This document shows positions 1-7,788 of a stretch of 9,864 nucleotides of DNA, one piece after another. The notes under the pieces are model-generated. The model saw only the letters and a program-made list of their open reading frames with translations, was not told the origin of the DNA and did not search any database. A program made the position numbers and the translations under genes. The DNA is from Maricaulis sp. (GTDB taxonomy: Bacteria > Pseudomonadota > Alphaproteobacteria > Caulobacterales > Maricaulaceae). Location of the stretch: positions 1-9,864 of the forward strand of contig NZLV01000046.1 in the NCBI GenBank assembly GCA_002694345.1, in the 5' to 3' direction. The stretch's first letter is position 1; each line of letters begins with the position of its first letter.

Positions 1-1017
1 GATCTCCTCGACCTCGACCGTGGGATATTCGGATTCCAGCAGGCCGTAGGCGGCGGCCTGGGCGTGGGCGATACGCTCGATACCGGACAGGAGCAGCTCG
101 CGCGTTTCGTCAGAGTAGGACCGCACGGTCAGCTGGAGATGGGCCTGGTCGGAAATGATGTTGTGCTTGGCACCGGCATTGAAGGCACCGACCGTGACCA
201 CGCCGGGCTCAAGCGGGGAGAGCTCGCGCGAGACTAGGGATTGCAGGTTCACGACAATCATCGAGGCCAGATAGATCGGGTCCTTGGTGGTGTGCGGATA
301 AGCGCCGTGGCCACCACGGCCGTGCACATAGATGTCGACACTGTCGACATTGGCCATCGCATAGCCGGGCACATAGGTGATGGTGCCGGTCGGGATCGCG
401 GAGAAGGTGTGGAAGGAGAGGTTGAAGTCGGGCGTCGGAAAGCGCTCGAACAGGCCATCCTCGATCATGGCAATGGCGCCCTCACCCAATTCCTCGGCCG
501 GCTGGCCGATCAGGACCAGCGTGCCGGACCAGTCATCCTGGTTTTCGATCAGCTGACGGGCCGCGCCAACGAGGGCCGTCATGTGGGTATCGTGGGCGCA
601 GGCATGCATGACCGGGTTTTCAACGCCGCGATGGTCAACATCCGTGTCCGTGGAGGCATAGGAGAGACCCGTCTGTTCCGGGACCGGAAGCCCGTCCATG
701 TCGGCGCGCAGCATGAGGGTCGGGCCCTCACCATTCTCCAGCACCGCGACAATACCGGTACCGCCGACACCCTCGGTCACATCATAACCCAGCGCGCGCA
801 GTTCGGAGGCCAGGCGGGCAGCGGTTTCGTGTTCCTGGTGGGAGAGTTCCGGATGGGCGTGGAAATGCCGGTAGAGGCCTTCCAGATTGGCCTCGTAGTC
901 GGCGGTGATCGCCGCGCGCAGGGCATCATTGCCCGCATAGTCCTGGGCCGCGGCGAAACCCGCACTCCCCAGCGCCAAACCCATAGCCGTCGTCAAAGCG
1001 AGCAGATGCCGTGTCAT
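1..1017 (-). CDS. Secreted M20-family amidohydrolase/metallopeptidase (C-terminus cut by window edge)
   Basis: This is a dinuclear-metal hydrolase of the M20D type (hippurate, N-acyl-amino-acid or IAA-conjugate hydrolase relatives) that would cleave amide bonds of acylated amino acids or small peptides. The first 25 residues form a Sec signal peptide (MTRHLLALTT, hydrophobic core, AAA-Q cleavage region), so it should act in the periplasm. Visible motifs are DMDG at about residues 106-109, the metal-site block HACAHDTH at 138-145, the catalytic/metal glutamate pair in GQPAEE at 171-176, a metal-ligand-type His at about 203, and GHGAYPH at about 236-242, where the dimerisation domain begins. 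The family block is more often HACGHD; alanine in place of glycine is a mild variant. The 339 residues present are short of the usual 400-450, so the C-terminal part of the catalytic domain lies outside the window. The start follows GGGGATGAG as a ribosome binding site. Family assignment is firm; the substrate cannot be read from sequence. Confidence 0.9.
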   Translation of the reverse strand, partial: MTRHLLALTTAMGLALGSAGFAAAQDYAGNDALRAAITADYEANLEGLYRHFHAHPELSHQEHETAARLASELRALGYDVTEGVGGTGIVAVLENGEGPTLMLRADMDGLPVPEQTGLSYASTDTDVDHRGVENPVMHACAHDTHMTALVGAARQLIENQDDWSGTLVLIGQPAEELGEGAIAMIEDGLFERFPTPDFNLSFHTFSAIPTGTITYVPGYAMANVDSVDIYVHGRGGHGAYPHTTKDPIYLASMIVVNLQSLVSRELSPLEPGVVTVGAFNAGAKHNIISDQAHLQLTVRSYSDETRELLLSGIERIAHAQAAAYGLLESEYPTVEVEEI

Positions 1018-1032
1018 TGAACTCATCCCCTT

Positions 1033-1056
1033 GTTCGATGTTGCGTGCATTCGAAC
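1033..1056. repeat. Short inverted repeat upstream of the amidohydrolase
   Basis: GTTCGA and TCGAAC form a perfect 6-bp dyad with a 12-nt spacer, 16 nt upstream of the amidohydrolase start and 110 nt upstream of the ABC ATPase start. It sits in the 148-bp divergent spacer, where a repressor could bind. No convincing -35/-10 pair was found around it. A 6-bp dyad can occur by chance, so operator function is only a possibility. Confidence 0.25.
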
Positions 1057-1165
1057 GGGCCGCCGGGCAAAGGTCAATGTGTCTTCGCGGTTGCAGGCAG
1101 GGTCGCGGGACAGGCGCACCGACAATCCCCGCTGCAGCTTGAAGCGGCGGCGCTAGGTTGGCCGC

Positions 1166-2107
1166 ATGACACAGAGCGTTCTTCAATTCGACAATGTCAC
1201 GCTTCGCTATGGGCGGCTGACGGCCCTGGACTCGGTATCGCTGAGCGTGCCGAAAGGCGCGATCTACGGGTTTCTCGGTCCCAACGGTGCCGGCAAGACC
1301 TCGGCCATCCGCTGCGCCATGGGATTGATCCGCCCCCGCTCGGGCCGGATCTCCATTGGTGGGTCGGGCGTCGTGCGCCAGCGCCGGCGCGCCCTGGCCA
1401 GTGTCGGTGCCATCATCGAGAACCCGGCCCTGTTTCCCAATCTGACCGGCCGGGAAAATCTCGAGGTCACGCGCCAGATGCTGAACACGCCGAAGGCCCG
1501 GCTCGACGAAGTATTGGAGATTGTCGACATGACGGCCCAGGCCCATCGCCGCGTCGGCCAGTATTCCCTGGGCATGCGCCAGCGGATCGGCCTGGCGCGG
1601 GCCCTACTGACCCGTCCCGAACTCCTCATCCTGGACGAACCAACCAACGGACTGGACCCGGCGGGGATCCGCGACATGCGCGAGCTGATCCGCGACCTGC
1701 CGGAGCGGACCGGCGCGACGATCTTCATGTCCTCCCACTTGCTGAGCGAGGTGGAGCATATCGCCACCCATGTCGGCCTGCTGCAGAACGGTCATGTCCT
1801 GTTCGACGGGTCTTTGAAGGCCCTGGCCGAACAGCAACAGGCTCGCCTGATCATCGAGGCCGGCCCAGCTGAACAGGCCGCACCGGTCATCGAGGCCTTC
1901 GCGCCCGGCCAATGGGTCTGTGATGGCGAGCGCTATACGCTGACGGGGCAATTTCCCCGTGCGCCACAAGCGATCGCGGCCCTCAACACCGCACTGGTCG
2001 AGGCCGGCTGCGCGGTGTCCGCCCTGCACCTGGAGGAGGCCGATCTGGAATCGACCTTCCTGACCCTGACCCGGCCGGACTTATCCGGAAAGGCGGTGGC
2101 GGCATGA
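1166..2107 (+). CDS. ABC transporter ATP-binding protein (BcrA/CcmA-like exporter ATPase)
   Basis: This is the nucleotide-binding subunit of an ABC-2-type exporter; it would hydrolyse ATP at the inner membrane to drive the permease encoded next. Motifs in order are Walker A GPNGAGKT at 38-45, a Q-loop region reading IENPALFPNLTG at 84-95 with Glu in place of Gln (usual in the bacitracin/lantibiotic-type subgroup), ABC signature YSLGMRQ at 133-139, Walker B LLILDEP at 153-159, D-loop NGLD at 161-164 and switch His at 191. Residues from about 215 to the end form the accessory C-terminal domain common in this subgroup. The length, 313 residues, is typical. The start ATG has only a weak upstream ribosome site (TAGGTTG). 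The 3' end overlaps the permease by 4 nt (ATGA), indicating translational coupling. The substrate is unknown; antibiotic peptide, drug or lipid efflux are possibilities from family membership only. Confidence 0.93.
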   Translation: MTQSVLQFDNVTLRYGRLTALDSVSLSVPKGAIYGFLGPNGAGKTSAIRCAMGLIRPRSGRISIGGSGVVRQRRRALASVGAIIENPALFPNLTGRENLEVTRQMLNTPKARLDEVLEIVDMTAQAHRRVGQYSLGMRQRIGLARALLTRPELLILDEPTNGLDPAGIRDMRELIRDLPERTGATIFMSSHLLSEVEHIATHVGLLQNGHVLFDGSLKALAEQQQARLIIEAGPAEQAAPVIEAFAPGQWVCDGERYTLTGQFPRAPQAIAALNTALVEAGCAVSALHLEEADLESTFLTLTRPDLSGKAVAA

Positions 2108-2829
2108 TCCGGATCCTGTTGGCCGAAGCCCTGAAACTGAGACGCTCCCTGCTCCTGCTGGTGGCCGCGACGCCGCCGGTCATGGTCTTCCTGCTGGGCA
2201 TGCTGATCGTGGCGAGCGGCGAAGGCCCCAGCGAGTGGACGATGCTGACGATCAGTGGCGCGGCGGTGTGGGCCTTCTTCCTGATGCCGATGTCGGCCAT
2301 CGGCCTGACCGCATTGATGGCGCAACTGGAGCATGGCCCGGGCACCTGGACACACACGCTGGGCCTGCCTGTGCCGCGCTGGCAGGTCTTTCTGGCCAAG
2401 GCCATCCTCGCCCTGCTGCTGATGGCAGCGGTGAGCCTGGCTGTGGCCCTGGCGAGCTGGGCGGCGCCGATGGCGGGTATGCTGGTGCCCGGCTCGGTGG
2501 CCGTGATGGGTGACTATGATCCGGGACTGGCCTGGCGCCTGTATTCCCAGATCCTGATGTCGGGCCTGCTGGTGATCGCGATCCAGTGGACGCTGGCGAT
2601 GCGCTTTCGCAGTTTTGCCGTACCGGTTTCGGCCGGGATTGGCGGTACTTTCGTGGCCGTGGCGGCCACCAGCGCCGACAAGGGCATCTATTTCCCCTGG
2701 CTGATGCCGGTGAATGTGATGGCCTCCGACCCGGCCCGGACGGAGTTCGTCATCAAGACCGGTCTGATCGGCGGCGTGATCGTCTTCGCACTGGCCATCC
2801 TCTGGCTCAGCCGCAAGGACTGGCGCTAG
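2104..2829 (+). CDS. ABC-2-type transporter permease, six transmembrane helices
   Basis: This is the membrane subunit partnering the preceding ATPase. The 241-residue protein begins with a short amphipathic segment (MIRILLAEALKLRRS) followed by six hydrophobic segments at about 15-37, 47-73, 98-122, 148-167, 170-190 and 213-235, the layout of a compact ABC-2 permease. It has positively charged cytoplasmic connectors such as KLRRS and RKDWR at the C-terminus, and no large periplasmic domain. Two such permeases would be expected to pair with two ATPases in a full exporter. The start codon lies inside the stop region of the ATPase gene, so the two are almost certainly co-translated. The stop codon TAG shares the palindrome CTAG with the stop of the convergent gene. 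Fold and pairing are well supported; the transported compound is not. Confidence 0.9.
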   Translation: MIRILLAEALKLRRSLLLLVAATPPVMVFLLGMLIVASGEGPSEWTMLTISGAAVWAFFLMPMSAIGLTALMAQLEHGPGTWTHTLGLPVPRWQVFLAKAILALLLMAAVSLAVALASWAAPMAGMLVPGSVAVMGDYDPGLAWRLYSQILMSGLLVIAIQWTLAMRFRSFAVPVSAGIGGTFVAVAATSADKGIYFPWLMPVNVMASDPARTEFVIKTGLIGGVIVFALAILWLSRKDWR

Positions 2830-4112
2830 GCGGTATCGCCGCCGTCTCCGAACAAATGCTCGTATCGCGAGGTCACGTCGCGCAAGGAGATTTCGTTGAG
2901 GAAGGTGGAATAGGCCAGGTAGGAGAGCAGATAGCGCAAATCCCGCGCCCAGGGCGGCAGGAGGACCGGATCGGTGATCAGGCCGGCCGAGTGGAGCTGC
3001 TGCATGGCATCGAGATCGCCCAGGTCCATCTTGCCCACGAAAAGCAGGCGGATCAGGCCGGCATCGCCGGCACGCACCGCCGCCCGAAGGTAATTGTGAA
3101 CTTCCAGAAGTCCGCCCAAATATATGGAATCCTTGGTAAAAGGTGCTCCACCTGAAGTCAGGCCGCCGCGCACGACCCGGCGTGCACTCTCGAAGGCCTC
3201 AATGGGGCGGTCGGCCGTATTCCGCTCCCGGAAGAAGTTGAACAACTGGATGAAGTCGGCGCCCTGCTGCGCCATGTCGATGGCAATCGCGCGGTCGGCC
3301 AGCCGGCGGAAGCGGCGCGGATCCAGGGCGCCGGAAATGAATTCCGCAAAGACGGCGAGCCCTTCCTGGGTCCGGGCATTGCCGGGATGGCTTTCCGCCA
3401 GGATCGGGAAATGCGTCTGGCGCAGACCGTTCTGGCTGGTGGCGATGTGGATATAGGCCTCGTGCTGGAGGAGCTGGATCACATCGAGATCGGAAAAGGC
3501 CGCATCCTCGCGCAGCTTGATATAGTCACGGCCGGCCGCGGCCTTGGCAGAGACCTGCAGCGTCACCTCGACGCGCGGGGCCGCCTTGCCGAAGACCTCA
3601 GGCAATTCCACATCCAGTCGCGCCTTCAGCTCGTGGGCGGTCAGGCTCTCCGGCGGTTCCAGGCGGATGGCGGCGGTGTCGAAATCGGCCAGGACATCAT
3701 CCAGCCGCAAGGCCAGGTCGAGCGCGGTGCGCTTGCCATCCGCGATCGGGCTGGAGGCATCGCCATAGAGGCGGCGGGAATAGGTGTTGAACTCGGCCGT
3801 CCCGGCGGCGGCGAGCAGACGCGCCGTATCGGTGAAGGTCTCGCACAGGCGCAGCAGCCAGTCATGCACCGGACTGTCGCCATCGATCAGGCGGCGCGCC
3901 TCGGCAATGCGCTCCAGCGACGGCTCCGGATCGATGTGCGGATAGACGGGGTCGGGCAGTTCGCGCTCACCGGAGGCGAAGAAGGCCTCGGCATGGCTGC
4001 GGTCCCAGGCGATGGTCCGGAGGACGGGAAGCCGGTCCTCGGCTTCCAGCAAGAGCCGGCCCGCCCGGGTCAGGCGGTCGAGTTCCGCAGTCGAGAACCC
4101 GTCGCCGGCCAT
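2826..4112 (-). CDS. DUF1704/QEGLA-motif protein, putative zinc metallopeptidase (MATCAP-like)
   Basis: The 428-residue protein matches the family annotated as flavohemoglobin expression-modulating QEGLA-motif protein (DUF1704). The name-giving motif TQEGLAVFAE is at 248-257. About thirty residues before it, QHEAYIHIAT contains an HEXXXH motif (His217, Glu218, His222), and the later signature PFTKDSIYLGGLLEV is at 324-338. HEXXXH followed by a downstream Glu is the catalytic arrangement described for the related eukaryotic MATCAP tyrosine carboxypeptidases, so a zinc peptidase activity is likely by homology; the bacterial substrate is unknown. There is no signal peptide, so it is probably cytoplasmic. 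Its ribosome site AAGGGG lies in the last codons of the upstream gene, 3 nt separating stop and start. It is the last gene of the metG operon and ends against the convergent permease with no visible terminator. A stretch at about 3091-3160 coding for the PFTKDSIY region is much more A/T-rich than its surroundings. Confidence 0.87.
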   Translation of the reverse strand: MAGDGFSTAELDRLTRAGRLLLEAEDRLPVLRTIAWDRSHAEAFFASGERELPDPVYPHIDPEPSLERIAEARRLIDGDSPVHDWLLRLCETFTDTARLLAAAGTAEFNTYSRRLYGDASSPIADGKRTALDLALRLDDVLADFDTAAIRLEPPESLTAHELKARLDVELPEVFGKAAPRVEVTLQVSAKAAAGRDYIKLREDAAFSDLDVIQLLQHEAYIHIATSQNGLRQTHFPILAESHPGNARTQEGLAVFAEFISGALDPRRFRRLADRAIAIDMAQQGADFIQLFNFFRERNTADRPIEAFESARRVVRGGLTSGGAPFTKDSIYLGGLLEVHNYLRAAVRAGDAGLIRLLFVGKMDLGDLDAMQQLHSAGLITDPVLLPPWARDLRYLLSYLAYSTFLNEISLRDVTSRYEHLFGDGGDTA

Positions 4113-4115
4113 GGA

Positions 4116-4409
4116 TCAGATCCCCTTGGCTTTGAAATGATCGATATCATCCTGGGCGGTCAGGCAGGTGCCCCGCAGATTGGAGGCGTGGTCCGGGAAG
4201 TCGTGAACGCGCGACCACAGGCTCTGCTTCATGGCGAGCGGAAAGCTCTTGAAGCGGCGGGCGGCGTGGCCGATCGCCAGGATGCCGGCATTGATCACCC
4301 ACGGGTCCTGGGAGGCGGCGGCCTGTTCCAGCACCGGGGTGAGGTCATCCAGGCTCTCGCACTCCATGGCGAGGCTGACGATGTCGAGGGGTTCCAGCTT
4401 GGTCGTCAC
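4116..4409 (-). CDS. Small helical protein of unknown function (97 aa, GTG start)
   Basis: I do not recognise this protein. It is acidic to neutral and predicted largely alpha-helical. The central part, WVINAGILAIGHAARR at 37-52, reads like one repeat of an armadillo/HEAT-type helical hairpin, and the tail contains AQDDIDHFK. There is no signal peptide, membrane segment or cysteine-rich motif. The GTG start is supported by a GGAGG ribosome site 7 nt upstream and by a 4-nt overlap (GTGA) with the stop of the cyclophilin gene. It ends 3 nt before the DUF1704 gene. This packing implies translation coupled to both neighbours, and perhaps a physical or functional link with one of them. Small HEAT-like proteins can act as adaptors or immunity proteins, but nothing here supports a specific role. 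Confidence 0.75.
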   Translation of the reverse strand: MTTKLEPLDIVSLAMECESLDDLTPVLEQAAASQDPWVINAGILAIGHAARRFKSFPLAMKQSLWSRVHDFPDHASNLRGTCLTAQDDIDHFKAKGI

Positions 4410-5269
4410 TGTGCGGCCTCCACCTGGCGCACCGGTGCGGGCATGTGACAGGCCTCGATCACCGGCGGCGGGGTTTCGAAGAAGAAGTCATGGGTGCGGT
4501 TGCGGCGCGCGGCCTTGGCCTCGGCAAAGGCCTGGCTGTCCGTGCGCAGGATTTCATAATGGGGCTGTTCGTCGGCCGGCAGATCGGCAGCGACGCGCAT
4601 GGAGAGGATGGTGTCGCGAGCGTCCGGATCGGCGATGACGCCGGAATTCACGGCCGGATTGCCCCGCTGCAGGGCCTGGACATGCTCCATCCCGTCAATC
4701 ACGCGGCCGAAAACCGACATGATACGGTCCAGATGGCGCGGCCCCTGCCCGATCACGATGTAGAACTCCACATCGCCCGTGTCGGGATCATTATTGCGGG
4801 CCATGGCCACCGTGCCCGGGCAATGGATCGGCCAGACCTCGCTGCCCTCATCATTCATCGCGGCCGGCATGCCGCGGACATGCCCCACGGTCGGCGCGTA
4901 GAGATCCTGGTCGATCATGGACGTGAAGGTGACGCTGTCAGCGGGCACTGTGAACTCGCCGGTGAGCGCCGGGTATTGCGGCAGCTCGATACTGTCGGCT
5001 TCCTCACCGCGCCCACCCTGGGCCACGAACCCGTCGATCACGCGATAAAAGCTCTGCCCATCAAAGAAACCGTCTCGGGCAGCCTGGCGCATGCGGTCGG
5101 CATGGTTCGGCGCGATCCAGTCGGCCAGTTCGATGACGATGGTGCCATCCTCCACGTCGATGAGGAGGAGGTCTTCCGGGTCAGCGGCGCGCCAGTCCGG
5201 ATCGGTCTGGGCGGCAACGGGCAGGCCGGCGGTCAGGCTGAGTGCCAGGGCAAGGGCAAAGGCTTTCAT
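4406..5269 (-). CDS. Periplasmic cyclophilin-type peptidyl-prolyl cis-trans isomerase
   Basis: This enzyme catalyses cis-trans isomerisation of Xaa-Pro bonds during folding of exported proteins. Residues 1-21 are a signal peptide (MKAFALALALSLTAGLPVAA), so the mature enzyme is periplasmic. The cyclophilin domain spans about 34-226. It shows the FYRVIDGFVAQGG block at 74-86, with the catalytic-type Arg at 76, then GTVAMAR at 152-158, EFYIVIG at 168-174 and FGRVIDGMEHV at 187-197. The domain carries an insertion at about 95-148 and a C-terminal extension of about 60 residues that includes a poly-Phe segment. Cys150 and Cys274 could pair. I place the start at 5269 and not at in-frame ATG codons upstream, because GGGGG sits 6 nt before this ATG and the signal peptide then begins correctly. 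The gene starts 10 nt after the metG stop. Confidence 0.9.
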   Translation of the reverse strand: MKAFALALALSLTAGLPVAAQTDPDWRAADPEDLLLIDVEDGTIVIELADWIAPNHADRMRQAARDGFFDGQSFYRVIDGFVAQGGRGEEADSIELPQYPALTGEFTVPADSVTFTSMIDQDLYAPTVGHVRGMPAAMNDEGSEVWPIHCPGTVAMARNNDPDTGDVEFYIVIGQGPRHLDRIMSVFGRVIDGMEHVQALQRGNPAVNSGVIADPDARDTILSMRVAADLPADEQPHYEILRTDSQAFAEAKAARRNRTHDFFFETPPPVIEACHMPAPVRQVEAAQ

Positions 5270-5275
5270 CGGCAT

Positions 5276-5280
5276 CCCCC
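5276..5280 (-). promoter_or_regulatory. Ribosome binding site deciding the cyclophilin start
   Basis: GGGGG on the minus strand lies 6 nt upstream of the ATG at 5269 and directly against the alternative ATG at 5275. The spacing favours 5269, which also leaves a clean signal peptide. The site overlaps the end of metG by one base. Confidence 0.6.
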
Positions 5281-6995
5281 TAGCCTTCCGACCCGCCGAA
5301 GCGTTCGGACCATTCCGCCACTTGCGCATCCTCGATCTTGGCGAAAAGCACGGCGGGCGGCTCGATGGCGTGACCGTGCGGGAGCGCGTCCAGCAGGGCT
5401 TTCATGTCGTCACCGAACTGCCAGGAGCGTCTGTCCTCCGGCACGCCCAGCGCGTCGAGCACATTGGCAGCGGCATTGGGGATGAAGGGCTGGGCCAGGA
5501 TGGCGAACAGGACGACCAGGTTGAGACCTGTGCGCACGCCGATGGCGGCGGCGTCGACGTCCGTCTTGTACTTCACCCAGGGCTCCGCCTTGGTGAGGTA
5601 CTCATTGCCCGCAGCCCAGACCGCGCGAACCTCGGAGGCCGCCTTGCGAAATTCCATCGCCTCCATATTGGCGATGATGGCCGGCAGGCGCTGTTCCAGC
5701 TCGGCGGCGATCCAGTCTTCCGCCTCGCCCCACTCGCCGGTGGCCGGCACCTGACCGTCAAACTTGGAGGCGGTGTATTTGGTGATCCGGTTGACGAAAT
5801 TGCCCAGCACATTGGCCAGGTCGGAATTGATCAGCGACTGGAAATGCTCCCAGGTGAAGGCAGAGTCCGAGCCTTCCGGGGCATTGGCGGTGAGATACCA
5901 GCGCCAGTAATCGCCCGGCAGAAGGTCCAGCGCCTGGTCCATGAAGACGCCGCGCTTTTCCGAGGTGGAGAATTTGCCGCCATACCAGGTCAGCCAGTTG
6001 AAGGCTTTCAGCTTGTCGACCGTCTTCCAGGGCTCCTGCGAGCCCAGAATGGTGGCCGGGAAGGAAACGGTGTGGAAGGCGACATTGTCCTTGCCCATGA
6101 ACTGGACATAGGTGACGTCGTCCGCGCCCTTGTCAGTGCGCCACCAGCTCTCCCAGTCGCCGCCATTGACCTGCGCCCATTCCTCGCTGGCGCCGATATA
6201 GCCGATCGGCGCATCGAACCAGACATAGAAGACCTTGGTCTCGAAGCCCTCACGCGGCGCGCCGCCCTTGGTCACCGGCACACCCCATTTCAGATCGCGG
6301 GTGATGGAGCGGTCACGCAGGCCTTCATCCAGCCACTTGTAGGCAATGGACTTGGCCAGCGACGGCCAGCCATCGGCGGCATCGACCCAGTCGCGGATCT
6401 GGCCTTCCATCTTGGTCTGAAGGAGGTGGAGGTGCTTGGTCTCGCGCACTTCCAGATTCTTCGAGCCGGAAATCTTGGAATACGGCTCTTTCAGATCGGT
6501 CGGTTCCAGCAGGCGGCCGCAATTGTCGCACTGGTCACCGCGGGCGCGCTCGAACCCGCAATGCGGACACGTGCCCTCCACATAACGGTCCGGCAGGAAG
6601 CGGTCATCATCAATGGAGAAAACCTGGTGCTCGATCCGCTCCTCGATCAGGCCCTTCTCCTCCAGAACCTCGGCGAAGTGCTGGGTCAGGCGGATATTCG
6701 GCGGGTTCGAGGTGCGGCCGAAATAATCATAGCTCAGCGAGAACCCGTCTCCGGCGCGCTTCTGGATATCGTGCTGCTCGTCGCAATAGGTGCGCACATC
6801 CATGCCGGCATCCGCGGCGGCCAATTCGGCCGGCGTGCCATGCTCATCGGTGGCGCAGATGAAGAGGACATCATGGCCCATCAGGCGATGGAAGCGGGCA
6901 TAGACATCGGCCGGCAGCATCGACCCGGCCAGATTCCCCAAATGCTTGACGCCATTGATGTAGGGCAGAGCGCTGGTGATCAGTATGCGGGCCAT
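5280..6995 (-). CDS. metG: Methionyl-tRNA synthetase
   Basis: This essential cytoplasmic enzyme charges tRNA-Met with methionine using ATP. The 571-residue protein is a class I synthetase. The HIGH-equivalent HLGN is at 18-21 within [11 protein letters not shown], a four-cysteine zinc knuckle CPHC...CDNC lies at 143-159 (Cys143, 146, 156, 159), the methionine-pocket block [13 protein letters not shown] is at 256-268, and the KMSKS-equivalent is KFSTS at 341-345. An all-helical anticodon-binding domain follows. The C-terminal EMAPII/Trbp111-like tRNA-binding domain found in the E. coli enzyme is absent, as in many shorter bacterial forms. The start at 6995 gives the canonical N-terminus MARILITS; the reading frame stays open far upstream, but that sequence does not look like this family. 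The ribosome site is a weak AGAGAAG. It is the first gene of a four-gene operon. Confidence 0.97.
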   Translation of the reverse strand: MARILITSALPYINGVKHLGNLAGSMLPADVYARFHRLMGHDVLFICATDEHGTPAELAAADAGMDVRTYCDEQHDIQKRAGDGFSLSYDYFGRTSNPPNIRLTQHFAEVLEEKGLIEERIEHQVFSIDDDRFLPDRYVEGTCPHCGFERARGDQCDNCGRLLEPTDLKEPYSKISGSKNLEVRETKHLHLLQTKMEGQIRDWVDAADGWPSLAKSIAYKWLDEGLRDRSITRDLKWGVPVTKGGAPREGFETKVFYVWFDAPIGYIGASEEWAQVNGGDWESWWRTDKGADDVTYVQFMGKDNVAFHTVSFPATILGSQEPWKTVDKLKAFNWLTWYGGKFSTSEKRGVFMDQALDLLPGDYWRWYLTANAPEGSDSAFTWEHFQSLINSDLANVLGNFVNRITKYTASKFDGQVPATGEWGEAEDWIAAELEQRLPAIIANMEAMEFRKAASEVRAVWAAGNEYLTKAEPWVKYKTDVDAAAIGVRTGLNLVVLFAILAQPFIPNAAANVLDALGVPEDRRSWQFGDDMKALLDALPHGHAIEPPAVLFAKIEDAQVAEWSERFGGSEG

Positions 6996-7072
6996 TTCGA
7001 TTTTCTTCTCTCGCGCGAAAAACGGGATAAACTCGGCGGTCTGAAAGGCGGCTCGAAGACGAGTCTGCCTGA

Positions 7073-7095
7073 CCGGGCGAGACATACAGGCCCGG
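7073..7095. repeat. Inverted repeat in the metG/DUF1761 divergent spacer
   Basis: CCGGGC and GCCCGG form a perfect 6-bp dyad with an 11-nt spacer, ending 20 nt before the ATG of the DUF1761-type gene and about 80 nt from the metG start. It could be a protein-binding site or a leader hairpin. The 120-bp spacer must hold promoters for both directions, but I see no convincing -35/-10 pair. Confidence 0.25.
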
Positions 7096-7115
7096 CATGG
7101 GGGAGGAAACAGGAA

Positions 7116-7550
7116 ATGCCGCGAATTCTGGGATTGAACCCGCTCGCCGTTCTGGTGGCGGGCCTTGCCTTCTGGATGGTGGGGGCGCTGTGGTATGGCG
7201 CGCTCTTCGCCGATCTCTGGTTCGGACTGTGGGGATTTGTCGAAGCCGACGAGGCCCGCATGGAAGCCGTGATGGCCCCGGCCATGACGGCCGGCCTGAT
7301 CCAGTGCCTGCTGTTTGCCGGCTTTCTGGCCACGGCCCTGAAGGCGGTAAAGGCCGAGGGGCTGACCGCATCGATCAAATGGGCGGTCTTCTTCTGGGCG
7401 GGCTTTGTCCTTCTGGCCCAGGCCTATGGCGCCATCTATGCGCTGCAGCCGGTCCTGCTGCTGGTCCTGGATGCCAGCCACACCCTGGTCGGCTTCATCG
7501 TGATGAGCGTCCTGCTCAGCGTGATGGATTCGGTCGCCGTGAAAGACTGA
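7116..7550 (+). CDS. DUF1761-type small integral membrane protein
   Basis: The 144-residue protein has four hydrophobic segments, at about 10-30, 53-74, 87-108 and 112-136, and little soluble sequence. The N-terminal [17 protein letters not shown] (19-35), with small residues and aromatics around the first helix and an acidic loop after it, matches the DUF1761 pattern. It should reside in the inner membrane. Function is not known for the family. The start is well defined by GGGAGG and AGGAA immediately upstream. It is transcribed away from metG and stands alone before the tRNA gene. Family assignment is from the motif pattern and could not be checked by profile search. Confidence 0.8.
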   Translation: MPRILGLNPLAVLVAGLAFWMVGALWYGALFADLWFGLWGFVEADEARMEAVMAPAMTAGLIQCLLFAGFLATALKAVKAEGLTASIKWAVFFWAGFVLLAQAYGAIYALQPVLLLVLDASHTLVGFIVMSVLLSVMDSVAVKD

Positions 7551-7564
7551 GCCCCGGACCCATC

Positions 7565-7617
7565 GTGCCAAGGCCGGACGCAACGCCCTCCGGGTCGGAC
7601 ATGCGAGGCCGTGGCAC
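7565..7617. repeat. Imperfect long hairpin between DUF1761 gene and tRNA-Thr
   Basis: GTGCC-aa-GGCC at 7565-7575 can pair with GGCC-gt-GGCAC at 7607-7617, giving nine pairs interrupted by a 2x2 internal loop around a 31-nt loop. It begins 15 nt after the stop codon of the DUF1761-type gene. There is no T-run after it, so it is not a textbook Rho-independent terminator; it might still protect or end the transcript. A second stem, GGCGGGCG at 7634-7641 with CGCTCGCC at 7654-7661, follows, also without a T-run. Confidence 0.3.
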
Positions 7618-7712
7618 CCGACTGAAGGCGGGCGGCGGGCGACCTGAAAAACCCGCTCGCCTCCCCCGCCTCCTGTCTGTACAAGCGGGCCCGATGCTTC
7701 GTCATCCCGCGT

Positions 7713-7788
7713 GCCGGCTTAGCTCAGCTGGTAGAGCACCTGATTTGTAATCAGGGGGTCGGGGGTTCGAGTCCCTCAGCCGGCACCA
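7713..7788 (+). tRNA. tRNA-Thr (anticodon UGU), CCA encoded
   Basis: The 76-nt cloverleaf is complete. The acceptor stem GCCGGCT pairs with AGCCGGC, the D-arm is GCTC/GAGC with loop AGCTGGTA, the anticodon stem CCTGA/TCAGG encloses TTTGTAA with anticodon TGT, and the T-arm GGGGG/CCCTC (one G-U pair) encloses TTCGAGT. Discriminator A and a genomically encoded CCA complete the 3' end. It reads ACA and related threonine codons. No clear promoter is visible upstream. Base composition changes directly after the CCA, which is consistent with its 3' half serving as an integration target. Confidence 0.97.

Noticed and set aside
241..1020. 259-codon plus-strand frame opposite the amidohydrolase
   Set aside because: It is the antisense shadow of the M20 enzyme, whose metal-site motifs and signal peptide are clear on the minus strand.
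1139..1159. Promoter TTGAAG / TAGGTT before the ABC ATPase
   Set aside because: The spacing between the hexamers is only 9 nt, too short for a sigma-70-type promoter.
3387..4448. 353-codon plus-strand frame opposite the DUF1704 gene
   Set aside because: It is a high-GC antisense shadow with no recognisable domain; the opposite strand carries the HEXXXH and QEGLA motifs.
5091..7550. A very long plus-strand open frame running through the metG region into the DUF1761-type gene
   Set aside because: Its part before about 7116 is the antisense of metG and the cyclophilin gene. MetRS motifs on the minus strand are unambiguous, and only the last 144 codons look like a protein.
6996..7583. N-terminal extension of MetRS upstream of 6995
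   Set aside because: The frame is open, but the residues are not MetRS-like, overlap the DUF1761-type gene in antisense, and the canonical family N-terminus starts exactly at 6995.
7634..7661. Rho-independent terminator after the DUF1761-type gene
   Set aside because: The 8-bp stem (one G-U pair) is reasonable, but it is followed by CTCCCCCGCC and not a T-run.
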